Below are positions 56,115 to 64,000 of a stretch of 64,000 nucleotides of DNA, piece by piece (position 1 is the first letter of the stretch; the number at the start of each line of letters is the position of its first letter). This DNA is from Pelagihabitans pacificus. Its GTDB lineage: Bacteria; Bacteroidota; Bacteroidia; Flavobacteriales; Flavobacteriaceae. The stretch is from NCBI RefSeq assembly GCF_009371985.2, contig NZ_VIKU02000005.1, forward strand, positions 248,001 through 312,000, given 5' to 3'. The position numbers and the translations under genes are program-made. Under the pieces are notes generated by a model. It was given only the letters and a program-made list of their open reading frames with translations, did not search any database and had not been told where the DNA came from.

Positions 56115-57314
56115 CTACATTACCTCCATAATTCGTTCCGGTCCATAAAATTTGAATGCGATGCCGAAGGCAATGACCGATAGGATCATCCCCAACATAA
56201 AAATGGTATAGGTCCATCGTAATATACGATACTTGCGTTCCAGGACGATTCCGAGATAGTACAGGTCCTTGGTGAGCGATTTATAGATATAGTCCTTGTC
56301 TTTCAGCATCGTACCAATTGCTGCCTCGTAATCGGAAAGCTTCATTTTGTGAAAATTCCCAAAAAACAAGAGGTTTACCCTTTTCTTTGCCACGTCTTCC
56401 TGTGTAAACGTTCCACTAGTCACATTAGGGCGGGTGGCCGAGATGGAAAGAATCATGGATACGATGCTGAACACGATAAAAATAGCGGTCGGTACGATTA
56501 AATAATCGTTGGAAGGATTATCCAATTTTGGAAGCAAGTTCGACAAGGCCAAAGAAATGATTATGGCATTGACCGAAAGCAAAATATTAGACTTCGTATC
56601 GGCAATATCGCTAAGCTTAATATGATTCCGCAAGGTGGTACGATAAAGCGTTTGAATTCCCCTATCCGGACTCTCATTTTTGAATTTGGCCTTCAACCGC
56701 TCTTTTTTGATCAACCGCTTTTCTTTTTTACGGTCCTTGATGAGTCTTCTTAGGTTTTTATCCTTTCCCGGTTGCCAGTTTTCCTGGGCATAGGCAGTAT
56801 AATAACGATGCTGTGTTCGAAACAATTGAATGTTTTCATTGCGCCATTCGGAGGTCGAGTAGTCTGCCTTTCCGGTATTGGATAGCTCCTCCCGTAAGGT
56901 TTCGGAAATGGCGCGAAAACTTTTTACCGAAAGGTGTCGGGCGTCGGCATCCCGAATGATCCGCTCCAGTTCGTTGGTGGGCTCATGTTCCCGGTGCGTT
57001 GCCATGATCAAGGAGCACACTTGTTCAATAAAATGCGGATCCTTGCCAAGTTCCTTAAGAAACGGTTTTGCAATGCTACAACTTTCCTTTTCATGGCCCT
57101 CAATGGTGACCGTATATCCCGTATCGTGCAGCCAAGCGGCCAGCAATAGTTGTTCCTTCTCTTCCTCGGTATGCGCTCCCGCTTCCAAAATTTCGCCTAC
57201 CGCCCCAACCACCCTTTGGGTATGCCGCAGATTATGGAATAAAAATTCCGGACCTAGCTGGGTCGTCAAATGTTCCGTTACGAACGTACCGGTTTTCTCT
57301 ATAGCTGTTTCCAT
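56115..57314 (-). CDS. HD-domain protein with C-terminal Pycsar-type transmembrane effector domain (DUF5706/PycTM)
   Basis: 399 residues. The N-terminal HD phosphohydrolase domain (about 20-190) has the H...HD...D set: His31 (HNLRHTQRV), His63-Asp64 (WLHDTGY) and Asp122/Asp124 (IIRDADARHL). A basic linker (KDRKKEKRLIKKERLKAK) leads to the C-terminal domain with IADTKSNILLSVNAIIISLAL, then helices at about 245-265, 275-297 and 370-392, the pattern of Pycsar transmembrane effectors. In Pycsar defence such effectors are gated by cyclic pyrimidine nucleotides and disrupt the membrane. No cyclase gene is adjacent, so a defence role is unproven. It starts 39 bases after the fusion gene upstream, probably one operon. 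Confidence 0.85.
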   Translation of the reverse strand: METAIEKTGTFVTEHLTTQLGPEFLFHNLRHTQRVVGAVGEILEAGAHTEEEKEQLLLAAWLHDTGYTVTIEGHEKESCSIAKPFLKELGKDPHFIEQVCSLIMATHREHEPTNELERIIRDADARHLSVKSFRAISETLREELSNTGKADYSTSEWRNENIQLFRTQHRYYTAYAQENWQPGKDKNLRRLIKDRKKEKRLIKKERLKAKFKNESPDRGIQTLYRTTLRNHIKLSDIADTKSNILLSVNAIIISLALSNLLPKLDNPSNDYLIVPTAIFIVFSIVSMILSISATRPNVTSGTFTQEDVAKKRVNLLFFGNFHKMKLSDYEAAIGTMLKDKDYIYKSLTKDLYYLGIVLERKYRILRWTYTIFMLGMILSVIAFGIAFKFYGPERIMEVM

Positions 57315-57353
57315 CTCTCTATTAATTCGTTTACAAAGGTCACCAAAGGAATA

Positions 57354-60300
57354 TCAAAATCCAAAACCGAAACCTACTTGGACCATAATGTCTTCGCTGG
57401 AGTTGAATACTCCGGCGTTGAATCCCAAATAGTTTCCTACCCCCACCCATAGCCCGATTCCTTGGGAAGTATGCCATCGGTCGGAGTTCTCATTGGGTTG
57501 CCAAACGCGACCATAATCAAACCCACCATAAGCACCCATGGTAACTGGTGCCAAAGCGGTCACATACCTTTTTATACGCCACCGGAGATCGGAAGACTGG
57601 TAGAAATACGACCTACCCGTGAAGCGTTCATCGCGAAATCCCCTTAATCCGTTATCTCCGCCAAGCGAGGGTGCATGGTAAAAGAAATAGTCCCCTCCAA
57701 AATTGGTTTTGTACTCGGCAGTGGTTCCAAACACCAAATCTCCTGAAGGAATCAATTTTCGACTTACCTCTGTTCGAAAAGCAAAATAGCCAAATTGATT
57801 ATCATTTAACGACAAGTTTGCTTTGTATCCCAATGTAAGTCCAAAATACAACCCTTTGGTAGGGAAATCATCCGCATCATCGTTATAATAATAAAGCGAT
57901 GTTTCCCCACCCGTATAGTATTGACGATTAAATATTTCGTCCCCAAAATTCTCTCTCGTGAACAATCGATCCCCTACCGCACTCAATTGATAGGACTCGA
58001 ATAGGGGTCGAATACGCAGGGTGTAGTACGTAATCCCGGCACTTAGCTTAAATTGCTCCAAACGGGCACGATAGTAATCCCTTCCAAAAGTTTCCTCATT
58101 ATTGAACGAATCGTTCCCAAGACCAAAAAAGTTCTTGGCATAACGATCGGAGGTCGCATAGGCGTCGACCTCAAAATTCCATTTAGGAAAGATGTTTGCG
58201 AACTGGCCCTTGTATGTAAGTTCCGTCGCTTGAAACTTAAAATGATATTTCGCGTGTAGCATATGCTTTTGACGAAATGGGTTTCCGTTGAAACCATTAT
58301 AGATGAACGTATTCTTGGCTCCCAGAAACAGCCCATCGTCGGTTCGAAAACCAACGGTCGGCACCAAAATATTTCTACTGGGCTTAAAATGACGCCAGTG
58401 AAAAGTATTGGTCTTATACACATCTGTCAGCTGTTTGGCAGGATTCAATGCCTTGAAATCGGTTTCCTCATACGTCCAATCATATACTTTAAGTTTTTGC
58501 TTGTTGGTGATGGTAAATATATCTTTGCCATAGCCCCCTATCAATCGAATAAAAATCTTGGCTTTGTGGTCTCCAACGACCTCAAAACGGTCATCGTCTC
58601 CCAGGCCGTATATCCATATTTCCTTGGTTTCCCCGGGGTCGAATGTCCGCTGATAGAACTTTTCGTTGACCTCGTCGGTCAGCAGGCGTCGAATGATTAC
58701 CGTGGTCGACCCGTTCCGTTCCCGAACCACTTTAATCACGTCGTCTTTTTCGGTGCCATGAAGGGCTACGGTTCGATTTAAGTGGGCCCCGTATTCGCGC
58801 GCATATTTCGGTAGGTCTTTCAACCGTTGTTTGAGACTTGCCTTTATGTAGTTCGAGGTGGAATCCTGAACCTCTTTTGGAAGTCGTAGGAATGCCTCAT
58901 CGATAATGGTTTCCGGAAGATTCTGCTGGATGTAAAGGGCTTCCCGCTCCCAAGCCGCCGCATCGTAATCGGGTAATAAGGTTTGGTCCAATCGGTTGCC
59001 ATTGTAATTGATCCATTTGACATCTTCGATGGTAGGGCCATATGACTGCCACTGTCTCGTAATTGGAATAAACCACTGTATCACTTCGACGGCATTACCG
59101 TCGAATCGGGGAAATGCATTGTCCCTATCCCTTGGAACCGGCATAAATTCCCTCTCCCCATCGGGTTTTTCGTATTCGACCCAGCGCCATTGGTCTTGAT
59201 GACGGTCCCAGTCACCTAACAACATATCGAATACCCGGGCGCGTACATAACTCTGTTGGTCTACTGTGTAAGACTCGTCCCGTTTTATTTTTTCCAGCAT
59301 GTCGGTCGTACTCTCAAAATCGGTTACTTTACCTTTTTCATCTATCGTACGGCGATACCCCTTGTAATTCACCTGTTCATCGGAAGGCCGTTGTTCGATA
59401 TAATACAATTCATTTCCGAACTCCCCATTAAGGCGGCCCAGAGCCTTTTGTTTCGGGACATAGAACAGGCGTGTGTCGGCATGATTGACCCCGACCGCCC
59501 TGGCCATCGGGTTAATGACCATTTGCATATAAGGATGGGCCGAGGTGAAAAAATCGGAAATCAGTCGTTCCGGGAGGGAACCCATGTAATCGTCCTCGGT
59601 ATAGGCCACTCCACGGACACTAAATTTTAGGTATTTTAGGGGATCTTTTCGGAGGGAACGCATCGAAAACTCACGTTGATCGCTATCTTCCAACCGAATG
59701 GAATAGGATTGATGGCCCCCTCCTTTCTTGGTAACTTCCAAACCACCGTATAGCGTGTCTAATAGGGAAACAGGTGCGGTTACCGGAATTCCGTAATAGC
59801 GGCGGTAACGTTTGCCCCAAAGATATTCGAAGAATGCCGTCCGCTCCTTTACTCCCTCCGGACCGTAGACCGAACGCTTCTGGGTCTTTGGCAATTCGGT
59901 CTGAAAATTTTCAGGTACCGAGTTTTGGGGAAAAGGGGGTACAAGGTCGAACGTATATTCTTTGTCGGCGGTCAGGAAGGTAACGGCCGAGGAACCATCG
60001 GTATAATAAACCAATTTGGCGAAACCCGGAGCCCCATAGGTAAACCTTCCTTCATAGGGGAGCGTGCCGCCCACGGCAGTGATATAATCCTTAGATCTCC
60101 TAGTGGGACGCACCTCACCGAGTGCCCCACTAATAAGTTGATGGATATTCCCTCCGGAGAGGTATTGCAGATTCTGTTCATGACCTGAGACTATCGTGAT
60201 ACGATCGGATTTTTTGGCTAAGGAACTGACCAAAATTCGTAGGTGATTGTATCTTCTAGACAGTAATTTGTCAGGGGAAAAAGCAGCTAGATTGTCTACC

Positions 60301-61058
60301 CCGCTCAACAAAGAGCCCACAATGGGTAGCGGTAACAAATGGCTCTTTAGACTTTTGGGTCCGGCAAATTCACCATTACTAAAAATAGGATGGTGCATGG
60401 CAATGACCAGATTCTTTTCCTGCGCATCATTGATATACCCTTCCAATTCTTCGGCGAAGCGTCGCCGGGTCACCACATCGGTACATTTGCTATTGATCCC
60501 TTCTACCCGGGACCAATTCGAATTGAACCATTTGGAATCGATTAGAAGCAAATCTAAATTTTCATTGATGATGCGATAGTCCAAGGGGCATCCGTTTTTT
60601 GGAAAGACATACTCATCCTGTACTGGATACTCGTCCAGATATTCCTCTGTCTTTTCCAGGTCTGAAATCTTTTTGCCCTTCCATTCATTGTTTCCAGGCA
60701 GAAATATGGTAAAACCTTTGAAATTCCCGATGAGATTCAACTGTTGCCCAATCAATTTCCTGTCGCGTGACCACGCGTCTTTTTCATCGGAAATATTATC
60801 TCCCAAAAGTAACAAGGTGCTATTGGCCTCCGCAGTCTGTAACTCCCGCTTCAAGATAGCCAGTACGGTTTCTCGGTCATTTTCGTATCCATTGCCAAAC
60901 CCTCCGGCCAAAAAAAGTACATGATCAATTTCCTTTGGATCCCCCGCAACTTCGATCGGAGCAAGTTGAGGCCGATAGGTAGCACAGGAAGTGGGCACTA
61001 TCAAAAAAATGATTCCACATATCAATGAAGCGATCAAGTGTGAATACGATTTTTCCAA
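57354..61058 (-). CDS. Giant lipoprotein: metallophosphoesterase, kinase-like module, Omp85-type barrel
   Basis: 1234 residues starting at a TTG (61058); no ATG is available nearby. A lipobox lies at VPTSC (Cys25). Residues about 43-330 are a calcineurin-like phosphoesterase with GDN (86-88), GNNEW (122-126), HHPIF (222-226) and SGHEQ (291-295); the first DxH-like Asp is replaced (FLAGGFGNG). Residues about 415-700 hold SYSIRLEDSDQREFSMRSLRK then GDWDRHQDQWRW (615-626) and PVPRDRDNAF (640-649), which look like the N-lobe Lys strand, catalytic loop (Asp618) and DxD metal site of an atypical CotH/Fam20-like kinase. Residues about 880-1234 form a BamA-like barrel ending GFGFGF. The module order is seen; activities are inferred. 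Confidence 0.8.
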   Translation of the reverse strand: MEKSYSHLIASLICGIIFLIVPTSCATYRPQLAPIEVAGDPKEIDHVLFLAGGFGNGYENDRETVLAILKRELQTAEANSTLLLLGDNISDEKDAWSRDRKLIGQQLNLIGNFKGFTIFLPGNNEWKGKKISDLEKTEEYLDEYPVQDEYVFPKNGCPLDYRIINENLDLLLIDSKWFNSNWSRVEGINSKCTDVVTRRRFAEELEGYINDAQEKNLVIAMHHPIFSNGEFAGPKSLKSHLLPLPIVGSLLSGVDNLAAFSPDKLLSRRYNHLRILVSSLAKKSDRITIVSGHEQNLQYLSGGNIHQLISGALGEVRPTRRSKDYITAVGGTLPYEGRFTYGAPGFAKLVYYTDGSSAVTFLTADKEYTFDLVPPFPQNSVPENFQTELPKTQKRSVYGPEGVKERTAFFEYLWGKRYRRYYGIPVTAPVSLLDTLYGGLEVTKKGGGHQSYSIRLEDSDQREFSMRSLRKDPLKYLKFSVRGVAYTEDDYMGSLPERLISDFFTSAHPYMQMVINPMARAVGVNHADTRLFYVPKQKALGRLNGEFGNELYYIEQRPSDEQVNYKGYRRTIDEKGKVTDFESTTDMLEKIKRDESYTVDQQSYVRARVFDMLLGDWDRHQDQWRWVEYEKPDGEREFMPVPRDRDNAFPRFDGNAVEVIQWFIPITRQWQSYGPTIEDVKWINYNGNRLDQTLLPDYDAAAWEREALYIQQNLPETIIDEAFLRLPKEVQDSTSNYIKASLKQRLKDLPKYAREYGAHLNRTVALHGTEKDDVIKVVRERNGSTTVIIRRLLTDEVNEKFYQRTFDPGETKEIWIYGLGDDDRFEVVGDHKAKIFIRLIGGYGKDIFTITNKQKLKVYDWTYEETDFKALNPAKQLTDVYKTNTFHWRHFKPSRNILVPTVGFRTDDGLFLGAKNTFIYNGFNGNPFRQKHMLHAKYHFKFQATELTYKGQFANIFPKWNFEVDAYATSDRYAKNFFGLGNDSFNNEETFGRDYYRARLEQFKLSAGITYYTLRIRPLFESYQLSAVGDRLFTRENFGDEIFNRQYYTGGETSLYYYNDDADDFPTKGLYFGLTLGYKANLSLNDNQFGYFAFRTEVSRKLIPSGDLVFGTTAEYKTNFGGDYFFYHAPSLGGDNGLRGFRDERFTGRSYFYQSSDLRWRIKRYVTALAPVTMGAYGGFDYGRVWQPNENSDRWHTSQGIGLWVGVGNYLGFNAGVFNSSEDIMVQVGFGFGF

Positions 61059-61101
61059 ATGTTGTATTTTTTTGATAAACGATTAACTGAAGTTAAGAAA
61101 T

Positions 61102-61138
61102 AAAAAAAGGAAGGCACGGTCCCCACCAATACCTTCCT
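61102..61138 (-). terminator. Rho-independent terminator downstream of the GIN-domain gene
   Basis: Minus-strand stem AGGAAGG/CCTTCCT (61108-61114, 61132-61138) with a 17-base loop, followed by TTTTTTTA. Confidence 0.75.
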
Positions 61139-61147
61139 ACGTCTTGC

Positions 61148-61166
61148 TATATGACAATGTCATATA
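61148..61166. promoter_or_regulatory. 19-bp perfect inverted repeat TATATGACA-A-TGTCATATA
   Basis: Nine-base arms around a single A. It lies between the GIN-domain gene and the terminator upstream of the phosphoesterase fusion; it could be a regulator-binding site or part of an RNA structure. Confidence 0.5.
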
Positions 61167-61240
61167 CCTTAACCTACTTTTGTAAAATTAACTCTAAGGT
61201 TGCGCCTTCTTTTGCCCATATTACCCATTTATTGACCCAT

Positions 61241-61924
61241 TTACCGGACCACAATCTGACCTCCTAAGGTTTTGTCTTCCTTGACCGTCTCCGGATTTCC
61301 ATATATTTCAATGGTACCGCCAGCGGTTACATTGGCATCTACGAATTCGTCGCTGTTGACGATGGCGGTTCCTCCAGCGAAAACAGTGACGTCTGTTTGG
61401 GATGCCGCCAATTTCTTACCGTCAAAGTCACCTCCGCTCCTGATATTAATTTCTTGATTCGTCGCGCTGCCCGTAACTTTTATCTTTCCCCCGGTTACCG
61501 CTTTGGTGTTCAAATTTCTGGTGGATACGACCGCATGCACTTCCCCCCCTTCCTGGGAACGCAAGGTAAGGTAGGGAGCTGTTAGTTCACCATCCGTTTT
61601 GATGACCGCCCCTTCGTTAGCGTCAAGAAGGCTTAGATTATTCGTATAATAAATGGTAACAAATGTCTCGTTTCCGGCCAAGAAGTTTTCAATTTCCATC
61701 TGTATCTTTAGCAAGCCATCCTTATTGACCAACTTTACCTCGTCCTGATTATCCCCGGAAATGACCGCGCTATTTTTATCGCTTTTTACCAAAGTGACAT
61801 TGACCCGATCAAAGGCCTTGATTTCATTGAAATTATCGAGTTCTACTATGGTCTTATTTTCTTGAGCGGTAAGTGAAAGGCCCAAGAGACCACTTAATAG
61901 GAATGTCGTTATGATTTTTTTCAT
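61241..61924 (-). CDS. Head GIN domain (DUF2807) exported protein
   Basis: 227 residues from the ATG at 61924 (MKKIITTFLLSGLLGLSLTAQ signal peptide); an upstream start would add 15 residues without a signal. The mature part is a DUF2807 right-handed beta-helix: FNEIKAFDRVNVTLVKSD, then repeated strands such as LSLLDANEGAVIKTD, PYLTLRSQEGGEVHA and IVNSDEFVDANVTAGGTIEIYG. GIN-domain proteins are abundant in Bacteroidota, and their role, perhaps in adhesion or sensing, is not known. It may be read from the -7 element at 61958-61965. Confidence 0.88.
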   Translation of the reverse strand: MKKIITTFLLSGLLGLSLTAQENKTIVELDNFNEIKAFDRVNVTLVKSDKNSAVISGDNQDEVKLVNKDGLLKIQMEIENFLAGNETFVTIYYTNNLSLLDANEGAVIKTDGELTAPYLTLRSQEGGEVHAVVSTRNLNTKAVTGGKIKVTGSATNQEINIRSGGDFDGKKLAASQTDVTVFAGGTAIVNSDEFVDANVTAGGTIEIYGNPETVKEDKTLGGQIVVR

Positions 61925-61957
61925 ATTGTAGTGTTTTAGGATTATTTGCATTCTTTT

Positions 61958-61965
61958 CAAATGTA
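61958..61965 (-). promoter_or_regulatory. -7 promoter element (TACATTTG) of the GIN-domain gene
   Basis: Exact TAnnTTTG match on the minus strand 33 bases before the start codon. Confidence 0.4.
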
Positions 61966-62029
61966 ACAAGGTAGGGTGCTACAAATTACCCCTATCGCTC
62001 CAAATATTGATGCATACTGAAACACGTTA

Positions 62030-62200
62030 CTAAAGGGGGCTTGTGAAATAAAAAGCCGACGCAATGATACCCAATAGCAACAGCGCCAGCACGAGAACGA
62101 TAAAATAGGCACCCGTTTTTGTCTTGATATTCTTCTGAAAGATATACTGTCGGGTTGGTTCTTCGGGTTCTTTAATAAATTTGGTTTCCTCTTGCTTCAT
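62030..62200 (-). CDS. Small membrane protein, 56 residues
   Basis: Reads MKQEETKFIKEPEEPTRQYI, then FQKNIKTKTGA, one membrane helix (YFIVLVLALLLLGIIASAFYF) and TSPL before the stop at 62030-62032. It lies 14 bases after the aldehyde dehydrogenase stop codon on the same strand, so it is probably cotranscribed. The polar head and single helix look like a genuine protein; no family is recognised. Confidence 0.65.
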   Translation of the reverse strand: MKQEETKFIKEPEEPTRQYIFQKNIKTKTGAYFIVLVLALLLLGIIASAFYFTSPL

Positions 62201-62214
62201 AGACTCTTTTTAAT

Positions 62215-63573
62215 TTAATTGATATACACGGTTTTTTCATTGACGAACGCCAATATACCCTCTCGGGAAAGTTCTCTTCCATATCCGGAGTTTTTGGTAC
62301 CTCCAAAAGGAAGCCTTGGATCTGACTTCACCATTTCATTTATAAAGAACGCCCCGTCCGGAATTTGGGAAATCGCTTTGCGGGCCTCTTCAATATCCTG
62401 GGTAAAGAGCATGGTTCCCAAGCCAAAATCGGAATTCCTTGCCATATCGATGGCGGCTTGTCTGTCCCTTACCTTAATAATGGCTGCTACCGGTCCGAAG
62501 GTTTCTTCCTTAAAAACGGGCATTTCCGCTGTTACTTTCGTCAGTAATGTTGGCTCGAAATAGGCTCCCTTTCTTGTGTTACCCATCACTACTTCAGCTC
62601 CCATTTCAACCGACTTTTTTACCTGGTCTTCCAACCCTTTTGCTAAATCCTCACGCGCCATGACGCTGATGTAGGTGTCCTCATCCATAGGTGATCCGGT
62701 TACAAACCCGGCTACTTTCTTTTTGAATTTGTCGAGGAACTCATCATAAATTGTTTCTACCACGATAAAACGTTTGGCAGCGATACAACTCTGCCCGTTG
62801 TTTTGCATACGCGCTTTAACCATTATATCAAGATGTTCGTCCAAATCGGCATCCTCCCAAACAACACACGCATTATTACCTCCCAGTTCCAAAACCGTTT
62901 TCTTTAGATTTTTACCTGCTATTTCGGCGATGGCCCGCCCCGCTTTTTCACTGCCCGTCAGGGAAACAGCTTGTACCACCTCATGACCGATCAATTCCTC
63001 AATGGCTTCATGGTCGGCCAATATCGCTTGAAAACATCCCTCAGGATAGCCCGCATCCACAAATAGCTGTTCAAGGGCCAAGGCACAACCTGTTACGTTT
63101 TCGGCATGTTTTAAAATAGCCGTATTCCCGGCGGTCAAGGTGGGGGCGGCAAAACGCAACACTTGCCAGAAAGGATAATTCCACGGCATAATGGCCAAAA
63201 CCGTTCCCAAGGGGTCATAACTGATAAAGCTTTCAACGGCATCGGTCTCGATAAGGGCGTCCGACAAAAATTTTGCCCCGTTTTTAGCATAAAAATCACA
63301 TACCCAGGCACACTTTTCTATTTCAGCCCTGCTTTGTACGATAGGCTTCCCCATTTCTTCGGTCATGAGTCGGGCCAAGGAGTCTGTACGTTCCAATAGT
63401 AAATCGGCCACCTTTTTTATCAATGTGGCTCTTTCAGTAATATCGGTTGCCGCCCACGCCGGGAAGGTGGCAGCGGATTTCTGCAGACAGTTGTTTATTT
63501 GTTCTTCGGAAAATCGTTCGTATTTCTTGATAAGTTTGCCCGTAAACGGGTTTGTAGTTTTAATGGTTGCCAT
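62215..63573 (-). CDS. NAD(P)-dependent aldehyde dehydrogenase, succinate-semialdehyde dehydrogenase-like
   Basis: 452 residues, the length of the short GabD/Sad-type enzymes. It oxidises an aldehyde, most likely succinate semialdehyde, to the acid. The catalytic Cys lies in NNGQSCIAAKRF (about residue 266), the catalytic Glu in VLELGGNNACVV, and the cofactor-binding segments are IMPWNYPFWQVLRFAAPT and SLTGSEKAGRAIA. The exact substrate is not proven. The gene has a TATCTTTG promoter element at 63595-63602 and is followed by the small membrane-protein gene. Confidence 0.92.
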   Translation of the reverse strand: MATIKTTNPFTGKLIKKYERFSEEQINNCLQKSAATFPAWAATDITERATLIKKVADLLLERTDSLARLMTEEMGKPIVQSRAEIEKCAWVCDFYAKNGAKFLSDALIETDAVESFISYDPLGTVLAIMPWNYPFWQVLRFAAPTLTAGNTAILKHAENVTGCALALEQLFVDAGYPEGCFQAILADHEAIEELIGHEVVQAVSLTGSEKAGRAIAEIAGKNLKKTVLELGGNNACVVWEDADLDEHLDIMVKARMQNNGQSCIAAKRFIVVETIYDEFLDKFKKKVAGFVTGSPMDEDTYISVMAREDLAKGLEDQVKKSVEMGAEVVMGNTRKGAYFEPTLLTKVTAEMPVFKEETFGPVAAIIKVRDRQAAIDMARNSDFGLGTMLFTQDIEEARKAISQIPDGAFFINEMVKSDPRLPFGGTKNSGYGRELSREGILAFVNEKTVYIN

Positions 63574-63594
63574 ATCGGTTTTTTATGTTGAATA

Positions 63595-63602
63595 CAAAGA
63601 TA
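63595..63602 (-). promoter_or_regulatory. -7 promoter element (TATCTTTG) of the aldehyde dehydrogenase gene
   Basis: Exact TAnnTTTG match on the minus strand 21 bases before the ATG. Confidence 0.5.
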
Positions 63603-63756
63603 GGGTCAACCAAAAATTGTCCTTGGTGCATATCCTATGAATATTGACCCGTTCGGCCTTCGGTAAAAACGTCAAGCTTTCTTCTGTTTGAGCTAAGGAA
63701 TTCCAGTTTGATACCTCATCTTTGCAATGAACAAACTATTAATAACAATTTTATTT

Positions 63757-64000
63757 ATGAGCAATAATTCAAATACAGCTTTAGGAATATTGGCCGGAGC
63801 GGCCATCGGTGCACTGGCCGGTATTCTCTTTGCCCCGGACAAGGGAAGTAATACAAGAAGAAAAATTGCCGAACAAGCAGCAGCGACACAGGAAAGTTTA
63901 AAGGAAAATGCACTGGATTTAAAAGAACGTGTCTCGGAAACCGTTGCCGTTCAAAAGGAAAACTTGGGCACAAGAGTGGAAAACCTCGTTTCCGATGTCA
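63757..64000 (+). CDS. YtxH domain-containing protein, 3' end outside the window
   Basis: The first 81 codons are present. MSNNSNTALGILAGAAIGA continues LAGILFAPDKGSNTRRKI, the YtxH pattern of a short glycine-rich membrane segment followed by a charged helical tail (KENALDLKERVSETVAVQKEN). An in-frame ATG at 63727 would add ten residues (MNKLLITILF); it lies only two bases downstream of a -7-like ATCTTTG, so the second ATG is preferred. Related proteins are small stress-associated membrane proteins of unknown function. Confidence 0.85.
   Translation, partial: MSNNSNTALGILAGAAIGALAGILFAPDKGSNTRRKIAEQAAATQESLKENALDLKERVSETVAVQKENLGTRVENLVSDV

Noticed and set aside
56115-57314. Complete Pycsar phage-defence system
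   Set aside because: Only the effector-type domain is present; no nucleotide cyclase gene is next to it and the surrounding genes are envelope functions.
1-64000. CRISPR arrays, insertion sequences, prophage or integrase genes
   Set aside because: No regularly spaced repeats, transposase motifs or phage structural genes were seen; the window reads as stable chromosome.

Overview
The window is chromosomal DNA of a gliding-type, probably marine member of the Flavobacteriaceae (Bacteroidota). Evidence seen directly: a gldJ lipoprotein gene and a porV outer-membrane gene (gliding/type IX secretion), a lipoprotein-type TamA (TamL) next to tamB, a DUF5686 carboxypeptidase-regulatory-like protein, and repeated copies of the Bacteroidota -7 promoter element TAnnTTTG just upstream of genes. 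No insertion sequence, phage gene, CRISPR array or rRNA was found. One tRNA gene (Val, anticodon GAC) is present. The window starts inside a minus-strand gene and ends inside a plus-strand gene.

Layout. 1-4.4 kb: partial DUF5686 gene, lone pdhB, then etfB-etfA behind a perfect 26-bp palindrome and a bifunctional-nuclease-family gene. 4.4-9.4 kb: nucleoside transporter, thyA, egtB-egtD (ergothioneine-type chemistry) and a frameshifted DUF427 gene. 9.4-19.4 kb: glycogen-binding-domain protein, PLP enzyme, 2TM protein-folA, murI with a PafA-type phosphatase, MlaE/MlaF-type ABC importer, DUF389 membrane protein, mannose-1-phosphate guanylyltransferase, SprT-like protein. 19.7-29.6 kb: SDR and M28 peptidase, pdhC-pdhA, cdd, porV, gldJ, murF. 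This is the conserved flavobacterial gldJ/porV neighbourhood, but porU, which normally lies between gldJ and porV, is not there. 29.7-35.4 kb: CusA/CusB-type metal efflux pair and tRNA-Val. 35.5-43.4 kb: DinB-like protein, then a four-gene plus-strand cluster (DUF1549/DUF1553 with cytochrome-c motifs and LamG, Tat-dependent DUF1501, Tat-dependent beta-propeller, DUF2231-cytochrome-LRR) of the kind best known from Planctomycetes. 43.5-47.3 kb: lipocalin-like lipoprotein, SDR, small Rho-N protein, DUF2461, nitroreductase, nucleoside deaminase, HPF. 47.4-56.1 kb: tamB-tamL and a YihY/BrkB membrane protein. 56.1-63.6 kb: an HD-domain/Pycsar-effector-type membrane protein downstream of a very large lipoprotein that joins a metallophosphoesterase, a kinase-like module and an Omp85 barrel; a GIN-domain protein; a small membrane protein; an aldehyde dehydrogenase; and the start of a YtxH gene.

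How the genes relate. Central metabolism is represented by the three pyruvate dehydrogenase subunits, split between two loci about 20 kb apart, and the electron-transfer flavoprotein. Pyrimidine and folate metabolism is represented by cdd, thyA, folA and the nucleoside transporter. Cell-envelope functions dominate the rest: peptidoglycan precursors (murI, murF), lipid and protein traffic (mlaEF, tamBL), secretion and gliding (porV, gldJ), metal efflux, and the periplasmic redox-like cluster.

The strongest leads for new biology are the metallophosphoesterase/kinase-like/Omp85 fusion with its HD-PycTM neighbour, the missing porU, the DUF1553/DUF1501 cluster, and the palindromic operators at 1847-1872 and 10992-11032.
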